A stretch of 54,861 nucleotides of DNA, from assembly GCA_021824635.1 (NCBI GenBank), contig JAKAKD010000016.1:1-54861 (forward strand). Reading direction: 5' to 3'. This stretch comes from Bacteroidota bacterium (lineage in GTDB: Bacteria > Bacteroidota > Ignavibacteria > Ignavibacteriales > Melioribacteraceae). The translations under genes were made by a program, and so were the position numbers. The notes beneath the pieces are model-generated. The model worked only from the letters and a program-made list of their open reading frames with translations, was not told the origin of the DNA and did no database searches. Positions 1-8,190 of this stretch are shown here, piece by piece; within the stretch, counting starts at the first letter, position 1; every line of letters begins with the position of its first letter.

Positions 1-2
1 TA

Positions 3-1535
3 TTGCGATATTTCATAACACTTTTTCTTTTCGTTTCAATTTCACTTTTTGCACAGGATACTACCCGCAGCGAAGCATTTAAAGATAACTTGCCGCGTAA
101 ATACCCAATGATTAAAGCTAAATATCCTTCTTACTCGCTTATAGCAGGTTATTTACTTGTCACCGAAGCAAACCGAAACGATCCCTACGCCGAGCATGAA
201 CTTGGTCTTCGTTATTTAATTGCTAACGGTTTTCCTGCAGATACTGCAAAAGCAATTTACTGGATTCGGAAAGCGGTTGACCAAAACTTGCCGGCGGCAC
301 GTTTTAATTACGCTATTATGCTCTACAATGGTATTGGTGTGCCGTGGAATCCATTTGAAGCTTATCAGAATTTTAAAGTAGCGGCTAAAGCCGGATTGCC
401 GGAAGCTCAATTTGCGGTTGGATTATCTTACACCGATAATCTTCTGGTTAACAGGGATTTAAATAAAGCATATCAGTATTTCAAATTATCTGCTGAGGCT
501 AAATATGAACCTGCTGTTGAAGCATTGAAGCAGTTATTGAAGAGCGGCTTTACACCGCCTACTGATTCTCTAACTAAAAAGGAAGTTGAAAACTTAGCAA
601 AACATACTGATGATAATACCCAGTTAATGAATACTAATTGGGATTTAGATTTTTATGATTTTGACAAGAAGGATAATAAAGAAAAGAAGGAGAACTTCTT
701 AAATGATGTCTTGAAGAAAAAGCCCGGTGAATTAAAAATTTATCTTGGATTGGATAATCTTTCCAAAGATACAATGCCCAAGGATTCAAGCACATTAAGT
801 TTATTAAACTTTGCGGCTTCAAGCGGAAGCCCGGAAGCGCTTCTAATAGCCGGACGAGCATACGAAAAAGGAGTCATCTTTCAGAAAGATTTAGTCCTTG
901 CCGCTTTTAATTATCTGCGTGCTTATCGTTTGGGTTCTCTTAAAGCCGGTGAATTTTTATTTAGCATGTTGCAATCAAAAGAATTGTTTGCTAAGCTCAA
1001 AGAAAGAATTGCAAACGGTGATGCAGATGCAATGTATGCCTGGGCAGGAATTTCTGCTCTTGGATTTGATAATCAAATATCCAATCAACAAGCTTTGGAT
1101 TTTCTTAAAAAAGCAGTTGATAAAAAACATATTCCATCTATGATTGAAATGGGTCTGCTTTACTCTTCGGGAACGATGGTTCCAGAAGACAAACAAAAAG
1201 CAATTGATTATTGGAGTATGGCTCAAAAGTTAGGAAGCAAAGAAGCCGCTGTGCGGATTGCCTTAACTAATGTTGCAGATTCTACTTCTAAAAATATTTC
1301 CGGTGATATAACAACATTAAGACAAATTGCGGATGACGGTTCCGTGCTGGCCCAGACGGCTCTTGGATTTTGTTACGAGAAAGGGCTGGGCGTTAAAGAA
1401 AATAAAGGAATAGCTATTAAACTTTACCGGTTAGCAGCACAGCGCGGAAATGAAACAGCCTTCAACTCTCTCAAGCGAATGTATGATGAGCTGAGACCTG
1501 AAGGAGATGAGTTTAAAATCTACGAAGAGAATTAA
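3..1535 (+). CDS. Sel1-repeat (SLR/TPR-like) secreted protein
   Basis: The reading frame opens at a TTG at base 3 and may begin upstream of the window, so the N-terminus is uncertain. Residues 1-17 (RYFITLFLFVSISLFAQ) form a signal peptide ending at AQ. The rest carries repeated helical Sel1 units, for example AKAIYWIRKAVDQNLPAARF, then A-x-x-Y-x-x-F-K-x-A-A units around residues 80-180 and again 275-500, with the typical A-G/A-x-x-G-x-x-x-A spacing. Sel1 proteins usually act as protein-protein scaffolds; no catalytic motif is visible. A charged spacer (residues 185-245) separates two repeat blocks. The stop codon overlaps the stop of the convergent phosphatase gene. Its partner is unknown. 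Confidence 0.8.
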   Translation: MRYFITLFLFVSISLFAQDTTRSEAFKDNLPRKYPMIKAKYPSYSLIAGYLLVTEANRNDPYAEHELGLRYLIANGFPADTAKAIYWIRKAVDQNLPAARFNYAIMLYNGIGVPWNPFEAYQNFKVAAKAGLPEAQFAVGLSYTDNLLVNRDLNKAYQYFKLSAEAKYEPAVEALKQLLKSGFTPPTDSLTKKEVENLAKHTDDNTQLMNTNWDLDFYDFDKKDNKEKKENFLNDVLKKKPGELKIYLGLDNLSKDTMPKDSSTLSLLNFAASSGSPEALLIAGRAYEKGVIFQKDLVLAAFNYLRAYRLGSLKAGEFLFSMLQSKELFAKLKERIANGDADAMYAWAGISALGFDNQISNQQALDFLKKAVDKKHIPSMIEMGLLYSSGTMVPEDKQKAIDYWSMAQKLGSKEAAVRIALTNVADSTSKNISGDITTLRQIADDGSVLAQTALGFCYEKGLGVKENKGIAIKLYRLAAQRGNETAFNSLKRMYDELRPEGDEFKIYEEN

Positions 1536-2614
1536 TTTGTTTTTAGAATTACGAATGTAAGATCATCATTCTGATAAGCGGTACCTCTGAATGCGGTAAT
1601 TGCGTTGAGTAAAGCATTTTTAATTTCGACTGCGGTTTTTTCCGAATTGTTTTTTATGATACGTTTTATATTCTCTTCACCAAAAAGCTGAAAATAAGTA
1701 TTCATTGCTTCGGAAATTCCATCTGTAAAGAAAAATATAATGTCTTTGCTTGCCGGCTTAATTGTAATCTCTTCTAATGTCTTTTCAAACACGCCTTTAT
1801 CATTCAAACCGATTCCAATTCCGCGCGGACAAAGAATATCAAATTCCTTAGAATCATTTTTGTACCAGTATGTAGGCATGTGTCCCGCGCGGCAAATATT
1901 TATTGAACCGTCTTTTTCTATTGAAGCCATTGAAAGAGTCAAAAAATATTCGCGCCTCAAATTTTTAGAAAAATATTTTTTCAGATTTATTATAATCTCT
2001 TTTACACTAGTAAAATTTTCCAGCAGCATATGAATAATAGCTTGCACACGAACCATATAAAGCGCCGCCGCCATTCCTTTGCCGGATATATCACCTACAC
2101 AAATGAAAGCCCGCTCTTTTAATTCAATCACATCAAAATAATCGCCGCCCACTTCGCGTGCGGGTTCATAATATGAGACTACTTCAAAATTATTAATGCT
2201 GGATGAGTGCTGTGGAATTAAATCGAATTGGATTTTGCGGGCTACGTCTAACTCGCCTTTAGCGGAGAGTTTATCTGCAAGTTCAAATGCAAGTAGAAGA
2301 TTAACAATTACAAAGGCAAGTAGAACATACCCATTTTGAGGTTGAGAGTATCCCACAACAAAGAAAAGAAGTGCTGCCAAATAAAATATTCTTCTAGCCG
2401 GCGTAAGTTTAAGTATGAAAGCATTGAAAAGACTTCTTATAAAAATAAAACCACGGACAAATTTTGATTTAGTAGGATCCGGTTTAGGAATTTCTTTTGC
2501 GAAGAATTCATAAACTTCCCCGGCTTCTCTCTTAATTAGTCTTTCAATTTCCTGGTAACTTAGATCGCTTGTGTAGAGATCGAATAATCTTTTTATGGGA
2601 TTCGAATTTGACAT
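1532..2614 (-). CDS. PP2C-type SpoIIE/RsbU serine phosphatase, membrane-linked
   Basis: This 360-residue protein has a hydrophobic region at about residues 75-110, then a C-terminal SpoIIE/PP2C domain. The metal-binding motifs are visible: GGDYFDVIEL, GDISGKGMAAALYM, FFFTDGISEAMN and the final NDDLTFVIL. Family members dephosphorylate anti-anti-sigma factors or related STAS proteins in partner-switching stress and signalling pathways. No kinase or STAS partner lies next to it here, so the target is unknown. The N-terminal ~70 residues (IKRLFDLYTSDLSYQEIERL) are predicted helical and not recognised. It converges on the Sel1 gene and shares its stop region. Confidence 0.88.
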   Translation of the reverse strand: MSNSNPIKRLFDLYTSDLSYQEIERLIKREAGEVYEFFAKEIPKPDPTKSKFVRGFIFIRSLFNAFILKLTPARRIFYLAALLFFVVGYSQPQNGYVLLAFVIVNLLLAFELADKLSAKGELDVARKIQFDLIPQHSSSINNFEVVSYYEPAREVGGDYFDVIELKERAFICVGDISGKGMAAALYMVRVQAIIHMLLENFTSVKEIIINLKKYFSKNLRREYFLTLSMASIEKDGSINICRAGHMPTYWYKNDSKEFDILCPRGIGIGLNDKGVFEKTLEEITIKPASKDIIFFFTDGISEAMNTYFQLFGEENIKRIIKNNSEKTAVEIKNALLNAITAFRGTAYQNDDLTFVILKTN

Positions 2615-2821
2615 TTTTCTCTATTTTTCTAAACAGTTAGACGGTCAAAGCTAAGATTTGTTTGATTTCTTCACAATTTGATAGTTCTCGTTCAAAAATA
2701 GTTTATTCCAAGTTAATTTCTACACATATATGGTGCTTTGTTTCTTTGAAAATCAAGCCTCAATTACCTATTTTTGAGTCGCAGTATCTTATTATATTTT
2801 TATTCATTAGAAAGAAATTAC

Positions 2822-3544
2822 ATGGCCTGGAAAATAACTCTCTTCGTATTAATGTGTTTTGTTATTGTTACGGGAATTTCATTCCCGATTGTTTTACATC
2901 CGACTTCGTGGAGAGAATTTCCAATTATTCCCGGACTTGAAGAGAAAGCAAAAATAATTTTCTTTCACGTTCCAACCGCATGGCTTTCTGTTGTTGCATT
3001 TTTAATGGCGATGGTTTACGGAATAAAATATTTACGAAATAAAAACCTGGATGATGACGCTAAATCATCTGCCGCTCTTCAACTTGGAATGATGTTCTCC
3101 ATTCTTGCAACAATAACCGGATCAATCTGGGCAAAATTTAATTGGGGCACATTCTGGAACTGGGATCCGAGAGAAACCAGCATCTTTATTCTTCTGCTTA
3201 TTTACGGTTCGCTGTTCGCTCTCCGTTCCGCTATTGATAATGAAGATAAACGCGCCCGGCTTTCTGCGGTCTATTCTATAATTGCATTCTTAACTGTTCC
3301 GTTCTTCATCTTTATAATGCCAAGAATAATGCTGGGCTTGCATCCGGGTTCGTTGGAAATAGATCCGACAACTAATAAGGTCGTACAGGGAACAAATCCC
3401 GTTGTTGATTTTAAGATGAACGGAAGTATGCGGCTTGTATTTTTTGTTTCGCTCTTCGCATTTACAATACTTTACTATTGGATGTGGAGTGTCCGCTCAA
3501 AGGCAATTATTATTAAAGAAAATCTTTCTAAAAAAATAAACTGA
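2822..3544 (+). CDS. ccmC: Cytochrome c maturation protein CcmC (heme handling, WWD family)
   Basis: This integral membrane protein of about 240 residues loads heme onto the chaperone CcmE in cytochrome c maturation System I. The tryptophan-rich WWD motif (WGTFWNWDPRETS, residues 108-120) is clear, with candidate heme-ligand histidines in FFHVPTAW (H49) and LGLHPGSL (H174), and about six hydrophobic segments. I chose the ATG at 2822, preceded by GAAAGAAA. An in-frame TTG 48 bases upstream would add a non-hydrophobic leader with no ribosome-binding site. It is the first gene of a tight ccmC-D-E-F run. ccmA and ccmB are not in the window. Confidence 0.93.
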   Translation: MAWKITLFVLMCFVIVTGISFPIVLHPTSWREFPIIPGLEEKAKIIFFHVPTAWLSVVAFLMAMVYGIKYLRNKNLDDDAKSSAALQLGMMFSILATITGSIWAKFNWGTFWNWDPRETSIFILLLIYGSLFALRSAIDNEDKRARLSAVYSIIAFLTVPFFIFIMPRIMLGLHPGSLEIDPTTNKVVQGTNPVVDFKMNGSMRLVFFVSLFAFTILYYWMWSVRSKAIIIKENLSKKIN

Positions 3545-3552
3545 GGTAAAAA

Positions 3553-3702
3553 TTGGAAGGCGGATTTTTAGGATTTCTCGAGAAAAACTCGATATATATT
3601 GTTCTTTTTATTGTTCTTGTAATTTGGTCCGGAATATTTTTATTCCTGCTCAACACAGATAAACGTCTTAAAGCAATTGAAAAAGAGTTAAAGGAGAAGT
3701 AA
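3553..3702 (+). CDS. ccmD: CcmD-like small membrane protein
   Basis: A 49-codon gene starts with TTG at 3553, seven bases after the GAGGT ribosome-binding site at 3543-3547. It has one transmembrane helix (NSIYIVLFIVLVIWSGIFLF) followed by a charged tail (KRLKAIEKELKEK). Size, single-span topology and position between ccmC and ccmE match CcmD, which stabilises holo-CcmE/CcmC release complexes in System I. Sequence is poorly conserved in this family, so the assignment rests mainly on context and topology. Confidence 0.8.
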   Translation: MEGGFLGFLEKNSIYIVLFIVLVIWSGIFLFLLNTDKRLKAIEKELKEK

Positions 3703-3706
3703 AGAA

Positions 3707-4096
3707 ATGAAAAATAAATATATCTTCGGCGGGGCTATCATTGTTGTATTTCTTGGTGTAATGATTTTTCTCTTTACACAAACCAACGTTTCTTATGAAC
3801 AGAGTTTTACCAAGATTATGGAATCAGGCAAAACTGTTAAAGCAACGGGAACATGGGTAAAAGAAAAAAATTACCAAATTGATAAAGCCAACAACATGTT
3901 TGTCTTCTATATGAAAGATACAGAAGGCAATTTAATGAAAGTATTTTACCACGGAACAATTCCTAACAACTTTGAATCTTCTACAAGTCTTGTTGTTACA
4001 GGAAAATATTCCCAAGGAAATTTTCACGCGACAGATATACTCACCAAGTGTCCGTCCAAATATCAAGATCAACCAGGTCAAAAAGCTAACTCATAA
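3707..4096 (+). CDS. ccmE: CcmE heme chaperone, CXXXY variant
   Basis: This 129-residue periplasmic heme chaperone has an N-terminal membrane anchor (residues 6-24, FGGAIIVVFLGVMIFLF) and an OB-fold. In classical CcmE the heme is bound covalently by the His of an HXXXY motif. Here the corresponding site reads KCPSKYQ, so residue 115 is Cys and 119 is Tyr (CXXXY). Such Cys-type CcmE proteins are known from archaea and some sulfate reducers, where the Ccm pathway is modified. It starts four bases after ccmD with a good ribosome-binding site (AAGGAGAAG) inside the ccmD end. It would receive heme from CcmC and deliver it to CcmF. Confidence 0.93.
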   Translation: MKNKYIFGGAIIVVFLGVMIFLFTQTNVSYEQSFTKIMESGKTVKATGTWVKEKNYQIDKANNMFVFYMKDTEGNLMKVFYHGTIPNNFESSTSLVVTGKYSQGNFHATDILTKCPSKYQDQPGQKANS

Positions 4097-4117
4097 AGTT
4101 AGCAGTTAGGAGATTTT

Positions 4118-6511
4118 ATGATTGGCAATATTTTACTCACACTGGCATTATTTGCCGGTGTGTTTACGGTTATAATGTATTATCTAACCTATAAAGGTTA
4201 TGAAAATACAATGCCGCTGGCAAGAATCGGCTATCACACAACTGCTGTTTTGGTAATTGCCGCTTCTGCTCTTCTTCTTCATGCAATTCTGACTCATCAA
4301 TACCAATATAAATATGTTTACAACTACAGCGGAAGCGACCTCTCAACCGGATTATTAATGTCAACATTCTACGCCGGTCAAGAGGGAAGTTTTTTGCTTT
4401 GGACTTTCTTCACAGCAATCATAGGACTGATACTTTTAGATTATACATCCAAACGCGGCGATCTTGAACCGCGTGTAATGATGATTTTTACGTTATCACT
4501 TACCGCTTTGCTTGTAATGATAAGTCCTCTTCTCAAATCTCCGTTCCATTATATCTGGATGGAAAATGATTTTATCGAATTAAAGAACATCAATAATGCT
4601 TATCTATCGTTGCCATCTATTCAGAATTTTATTTTCAGCGATCCTCAATCGAATAAACAATTCATTCAGATGGGAAAAGAGCTTTATGCTACTTTGACAT
4701 CAAGCAATATTGCGATGAACAATTTCATTATTCAAGGGAAAGGATTAAATCCGCTTCTTCAAAATTTCTGGATGCAGATTCACCCTCCGATTTTATTTGT
4801 AGGGTTTGCGATGTCTGCGGTTCCATTTGCTTTTGCAATGGCTGCTCTCTTGAAAAATGAATACGTTGATTGGGTAAAGCAGGCGTTACCTTGGGTTCTT
4901 ATGGGTACTTGTGTTCTCGGTTTGGCTATAATGCTTGGCGGATACTGGGCTTATGGAGTTTTGGGATGGGGAGGATATTGGGGCTGGGATCCGGTTGAAA
5001 ATTCTTCTCTTGTACCCTGGATTGTAGGAGTTGCCTCTATTCATACTCTTCTCGTTCAGAAGAAAGCGCAAGAGAAGGGAGGAGTAGGAAGATTCGTTAA
5101 GATGAATCTTATTCTAAGTATTATGACTTATGTTCTTGTTCTCTACAGCACATTCTTAACGCGCAGCGGAGTACTCGGTGATGCTTCAGTACATTCATTT
5201 GGCGAACCGGGAATGATGGTCTATTGGTTCTTAGTAATATTTCTCTCTCTCTTCACAATTCTTGGAATAGGCGGAATCATATACCGCTGGAAATTTCTAA
5301 CTCTACATTTTACATTTGAAGAAAATGTACTTTCCCGCGAACTAGCTTTGTTCACAGGTTCCGTTGCATTGATAGCTTCAGCTATCATTGTTTTAGTCGG
5401 AACTTCTGCTCCAATAATCGGCAAAACAGTTCAGACGAGTTTTTATAATGAACTGAATCTTCCCATTGCTATTATAATTGGTCTGCTAAACGGTTTAAGT
5501 ATTCTCTTAAAGTGGAAATTCACAGAGGGAAAAGATATTTGGAAGCAGTCGCAGTTTGCAGTTATAGCCACTGTTGTATTAACACTTCTGATTGTAATCG
5601 TTGGCGGTGTTCATAATCCAATGCTGGTTCTTTTAGCATTCTCATCGGCATTTGCTCTCTTTGTAAATGGTGAGGTTGCATATAAAATATTCCGCGGCAG
5701 AAAATCATTTATTGGACCTTATGTTGCTCATATCGGCATTTCGCTTTTTCTGGTTGGTGTTCTTGCAACCGCCGGTCATTCACAGCAAAAACAAATTGAT
5801 CTTGTTAAGGGAAAAACCGTTAGTATGTTTGGTAACGATGTTACATTCAAAGGAATAGAACCATTTGAGAATGGTAAGAAATATAGAATGAACATCGAAG
5901 TTAAAAACGGAAACAGTATTAGAACAATTGCACCAGTTATGTATATAGCAGAGTTTAATAACAGTCTGATGCGCGAGCCTGATATATTAGTCGGTTTTAC
6001 AAAAGATTTTTACATAGAACCGATCAGCTATTCCGAAGGAAACGAAAACAGTAATACAACTTCGGTTACAATTAGCAAAGGTGAAACTCAATCGTATAAC
6101 GGTGTGGATATTACATTTGATCAATTCGATTTTCCGCCAGAAGTACGCGACGCTATGATGGCCGGTAAAGATTTTCAGATCGGGGCTAAACTTTCTGTTA
6201 AGTATAATAACAAAACGGAAGCGGTTGAACCAATCTATAAAAGCATTGGCGGCAAGCAGGAACATATACCTGTTGATTTGAAAGATGCAGATGTTAGAAT
6301 TAAACTCGGCAGTATGGACGCTTCCGGAAAAGTTAATCTGGAATTATCAAAAATATCAACAGCTAACAATTCAAATGAAATTCAGCAGGAAGTTCTAACA
6401 ATTGATGCCAGCGTTAAACCGTTCATTAGTTTGGTGTGGATTGGCGTGCTGACAATGGTGGCTGGATTTTTAATCTCGGCATTCAGAAGATCGAAAGAGT
6501 CACTTGTATAG
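4118..6511 (+). CDS. ccmF: CcmF heme lyase subunit
   Basis: This 797-residue polytopic membrane protein is the heme lyase that transfers heme from CcmE to apocytochrome c. It has many hydrophobic spans, the WWD signature WGGYWGWDPVENSSLVPW around residues 285-302, and a heme-handling His pair region (MQIHPPILF). A soluble periplasmic segment (about residues 555-765) is followed by a last membrane helix (ISLVWIGVLTMVAGFLISAF). It is preceded by AGGAG. It is the last gene of the ccmC-D-E-F run, followed by a strong intrinsic terminator. No ccmH or ccmI is visible downstream, which fits the modified System I associated with CXXXY CcmE. Confidence 0.95.
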   Translation: MIGNILLTLALFAGVFTVIMYYLTYKGYENTMPLARIGYHTTAVLVIAASALLLHAILTHQYQYKYVYNYSGSDLSTGLLMSTFYAGQEGSFLLWTFFTAIIGLILLDYTSKRGDLEPRVMMIFTLSLTALLVMISPLLKSPFHYIWMENDFIELKNINNAYLSLPSIQNFIFSDPQSNKQFIQMGKELYATLTSSNIAMNNFIIQGKGLNPLLQNFWMQIHPPILFVGFAMSAVPFAFAMAALLKNEYVDWVKQALPWVLMGTCVLGLAIMLGGYWAYGVLGWGGYWGWDPVENSSLVPWIVGVASIHTLLVQKKAQEKGGVGRFVKMNLILSIMTYVLVLYSTFLTRSGVLGDASVHSFGEPGMMVYWFLVIFLSLFTILGIGGIIYRWKFLTLHFTFEENVLSRELALFTGSVALIASAIIVLVGTSAPIIGKTVQTSFYNELNLPIAIIIGLLNGLSILLKWKFTEGKDIWKQSQFAVIATVVLTLLIVIVGGVHNPMLVLLAFSSAFALFVNGEVAYKIFRGRKSFIGPYVAHIGISLFLVGVLATAGHSQQKQIDLVKGKTVSMFGNDVTFKGIEPFENGKKYRMNIEVKNGNSIRTIAPVMYIAEFNNSLMREPDILVGFTKDFYIEPISYSEGNENSNTTSVTISKGETQSYNGVDITFDQFDFPPEVRDAMMAGKDFQIGAKLSVKYNNKTEAVEPIYKSIGGKQEHIPVDLKDADVRIKLGSMDASGKVNLELSKISTANNSNEIQQEVLTIDASVKPFISLVWIGVLTMVAGFLISAFRRSKESLV

Positions 6512-6545
6512 TAATTAGCTGTGAGCTATTAGTCTTTAGAAAAGA

Positions 6546-6573
6546 AAACCCGGTATTAGCCGGGTTTTTTTTG
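6546..6573 (+). terminator. Intrinsic terminator after ccmF
   Basis: AAAACCCGG (6546-6554) pairs with CCGGGTTTT (6561-6569) around a six-base loop and is followed by a run of T. It lies 35 bases after the ccmF stop and ends the ccm operon. Confidence 0.9.
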
Positions 6574-6710
6574 TTCTCTCCGCAATTCTCATCATACTTT
6601 TATTGTGTCTAATTCAGATTGAAACGAAAAATGTATTACCTATAAAGTTGATTAAACTTTTTATACATTCCGTTGGTTAAATGGTAGCTATCACTTATTA
6701 ATCATAGGAA

Positions 6711-8054
6711 ATGAATAACACGAAAGACAGGCCAAAAGAAAAAGCAGGCAGAATTGATTTAATGTTCCGCGCCCTTAAGTATAAGAATTTCCGGCTCTTT
6801 GTTGGCGGACAAAGTCTCTCTCTTATTGGAACGTGGATCCAAATGGTTGCAATGACCTGGCTTGTTTACCGGCTTACTCATTCCCCTTTGATGTTAGGTG
6901 TTGTAGGATTCTCGGGACAAATACCCGCTTTCGTTTTAGGACCGCTCGCGGGAGTTCTAGCCGACCGCTGGAACCGCCACAAGATACTTTTAGTAACACA
7001 ATCACTCGCGCTTGTTCAAGCGTTGATTTTATCGCTCCTGGTTTTTACTAATCTTGTTGAAGTCTGGTATCTAATTGCTCTAAGTATTATGCTTGGTATA
7101 ATCAATGCGTTAGATATGCCCATCCGTCAATCTTTTGTAGTTGAAATGATTGAAAACCAGAAGCAGGATTTAGGCAACGCAATTGCGCTTAACTCTACAA
7201 TGGTTAATACTGCAAGGTTAGCCGGTCCTTCTATTGCCGGTATACTTGTTGCGTCTGTTGGTGAAGGATGGTGCTTTTTAATAAATGCTGTTAGTTACGT
7301 TGCTGTAGTTATTTCATTATTAAGAATGAAACTTGATCCTTACGAAGTTAAGCACGTTAAAAAGGAAATTATCAGCGAGTTAAAAGAAGGATTCAAATAT
7401 ACATTCGGCTTTCTGCCAATTAGATATCTAATTACTCTTCTTGCTGTCGTCAGTCTTGTATCAACGCCTGTTACTATGCTGGCTCCGGTAATAGCTACAA
7501 AATATTTGCACGGTAATGCCAGCACCTATGGATTTTTAATCGGCGCTTATGGTTCCGGCGCTTTAATAGGTGCGGTATTTCTGTTAAATAAAAAAAATGT
7601 TTTGGGAATGGGAAGATTAATTGCGGCGGCAGTTGTTTTATTTGGATTGGGAACCGTAGCATTTTCGTTCTCAAGATCTTTTCCGCTCTCCATTTTTCTT
7701 TTAATGATTACCGGACTTGGAATGATGCTTGAAGTCGCTTCAACAAATACGATTGTCCAGACAATAGTTGAAGAAGATAAACGGGGCAGGGTAATGAGTT
7801 TTTACGCTATGGCTTTTAGAGGCATGTCCCCTTTTGGAAGTATTATAGGAGGAGGACTGGCGACTTTAATAGGTGCGCCGTTAACTTTATTCGGCGGCGG
7901 ATTGGTTTGCTTATTGGGAGCTCTCTTCTTTTATAAAAAACTTCCTCTGCTGCGTCCGCTAATCCATCCAATTTATCTACGTATGGGAATTTTACCGGTT
8001 GTTGCTCAGGGTGTCCAGGATGCTTCGCGGGTTGATTCACCTACTGTAGATTAA
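6711..8054 (+). CDS. MFS transporter (MFS_3 / EntS-like exporter family)
   Basis: This 447-residue protein has about twelve hydrophobic segments and a major facilitator motif A (GVLADRWNRHKIL, near residues 84-96), with the related loop EEDKRGRVMSFY in the second half. The opening region (ALKYKNFRLFVGGQSLSLIGTWIQMVAMTWLVY) is typical of the EntS/MFS_3 exporters. The substrate is unknown. A clearly related paralogue lies at 39113-40417 next to hemB. The start is the ATG at 6711, with AGGA a few bases upstream. Its stop codon lies within a perfect palindrome (GTAGATTAATCTAC, 8046-8059). Confidence 0.9.
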   Translation: MNNTKDRPKEKAGRIDLMFRALKYKNFRLFVGGQSLSLIGTWIQMVAMTWLVYRLTHSPLMLGVVGFSGQIPAFVLGPLAGVLADRWNRHKILLVTQSLALVQALILSLLVFTNLVEVWYLIALSIMLGIINALDMPIRQSFVVEMIENQKQDLGNAIALNSTMVNTARLAGPSIAGILVASVGEGWCFLINAVSYVAVVISLLRMKLDPYEVKHVKKEIISELKEGFKYTFGFLPIRYLITLLAVVSLVSTPVTMLAPVIATKYLHGNASTYGFLIGAYGSGALIGAVFLLNKKNVLGMGRLIAAAVVLFGLGTVAFSFSRSFPLSIFLLMITGLGMMLEVASTNTIVQTIVEEDKRGRVMSFYAMAFRGMSPFGSIIGGGLATLIGAPLTLFGGGLVCLLGALFFYKKLPLLRPLIHPIYLRMGILPVVAQGVQDASRVDSPTVD

Positions 8055-8067
8055 TCTACGAATGTAG

Positions 8068-8093
8068 GGAATGGCCTGTGACCATTCCGTTTT
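8068..8093 (+). terminator. Hairpin after the MFS gene
   Basis: GGAATGG (8068-8074) pairs with CCATTCC (8082-8088), followed by GTTTTG. A second perfect hairpin, CTTGAATG/CATTCAAG (8104-8120), follows immediately. Together they separate the MFS gene from the CRISPR array. The T-run is short, so termination strength is uncertain. Confidence 0.55.
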
Positions 8094-8129
8094 GCTTAAC
8101 CCACTTGAATGCCATTCAAGCGTCTATCG

Positions 8130-8160
8130 GTTGTGATTTGATCTCCCTTTTAAAACCAAC
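8130..8160 (+). repeat. Degenerate terminal CRISPR repeat
   Basis: The unit begins GTTGTGATTTG like the other repeats and ends TTTTAAAACCAAC, but the middle is replaced by a short unrelated stretch, giving 31 instead of 46 bases. A degenerate terminal repeat marks the oldest, leader-distal end of an array, so new spacers should enter at the right end near cas2. Confidence 0.85.
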
Positions 8161-8190
8161 GAGCTGACAGCTATCAGCTCACAGCTAATA

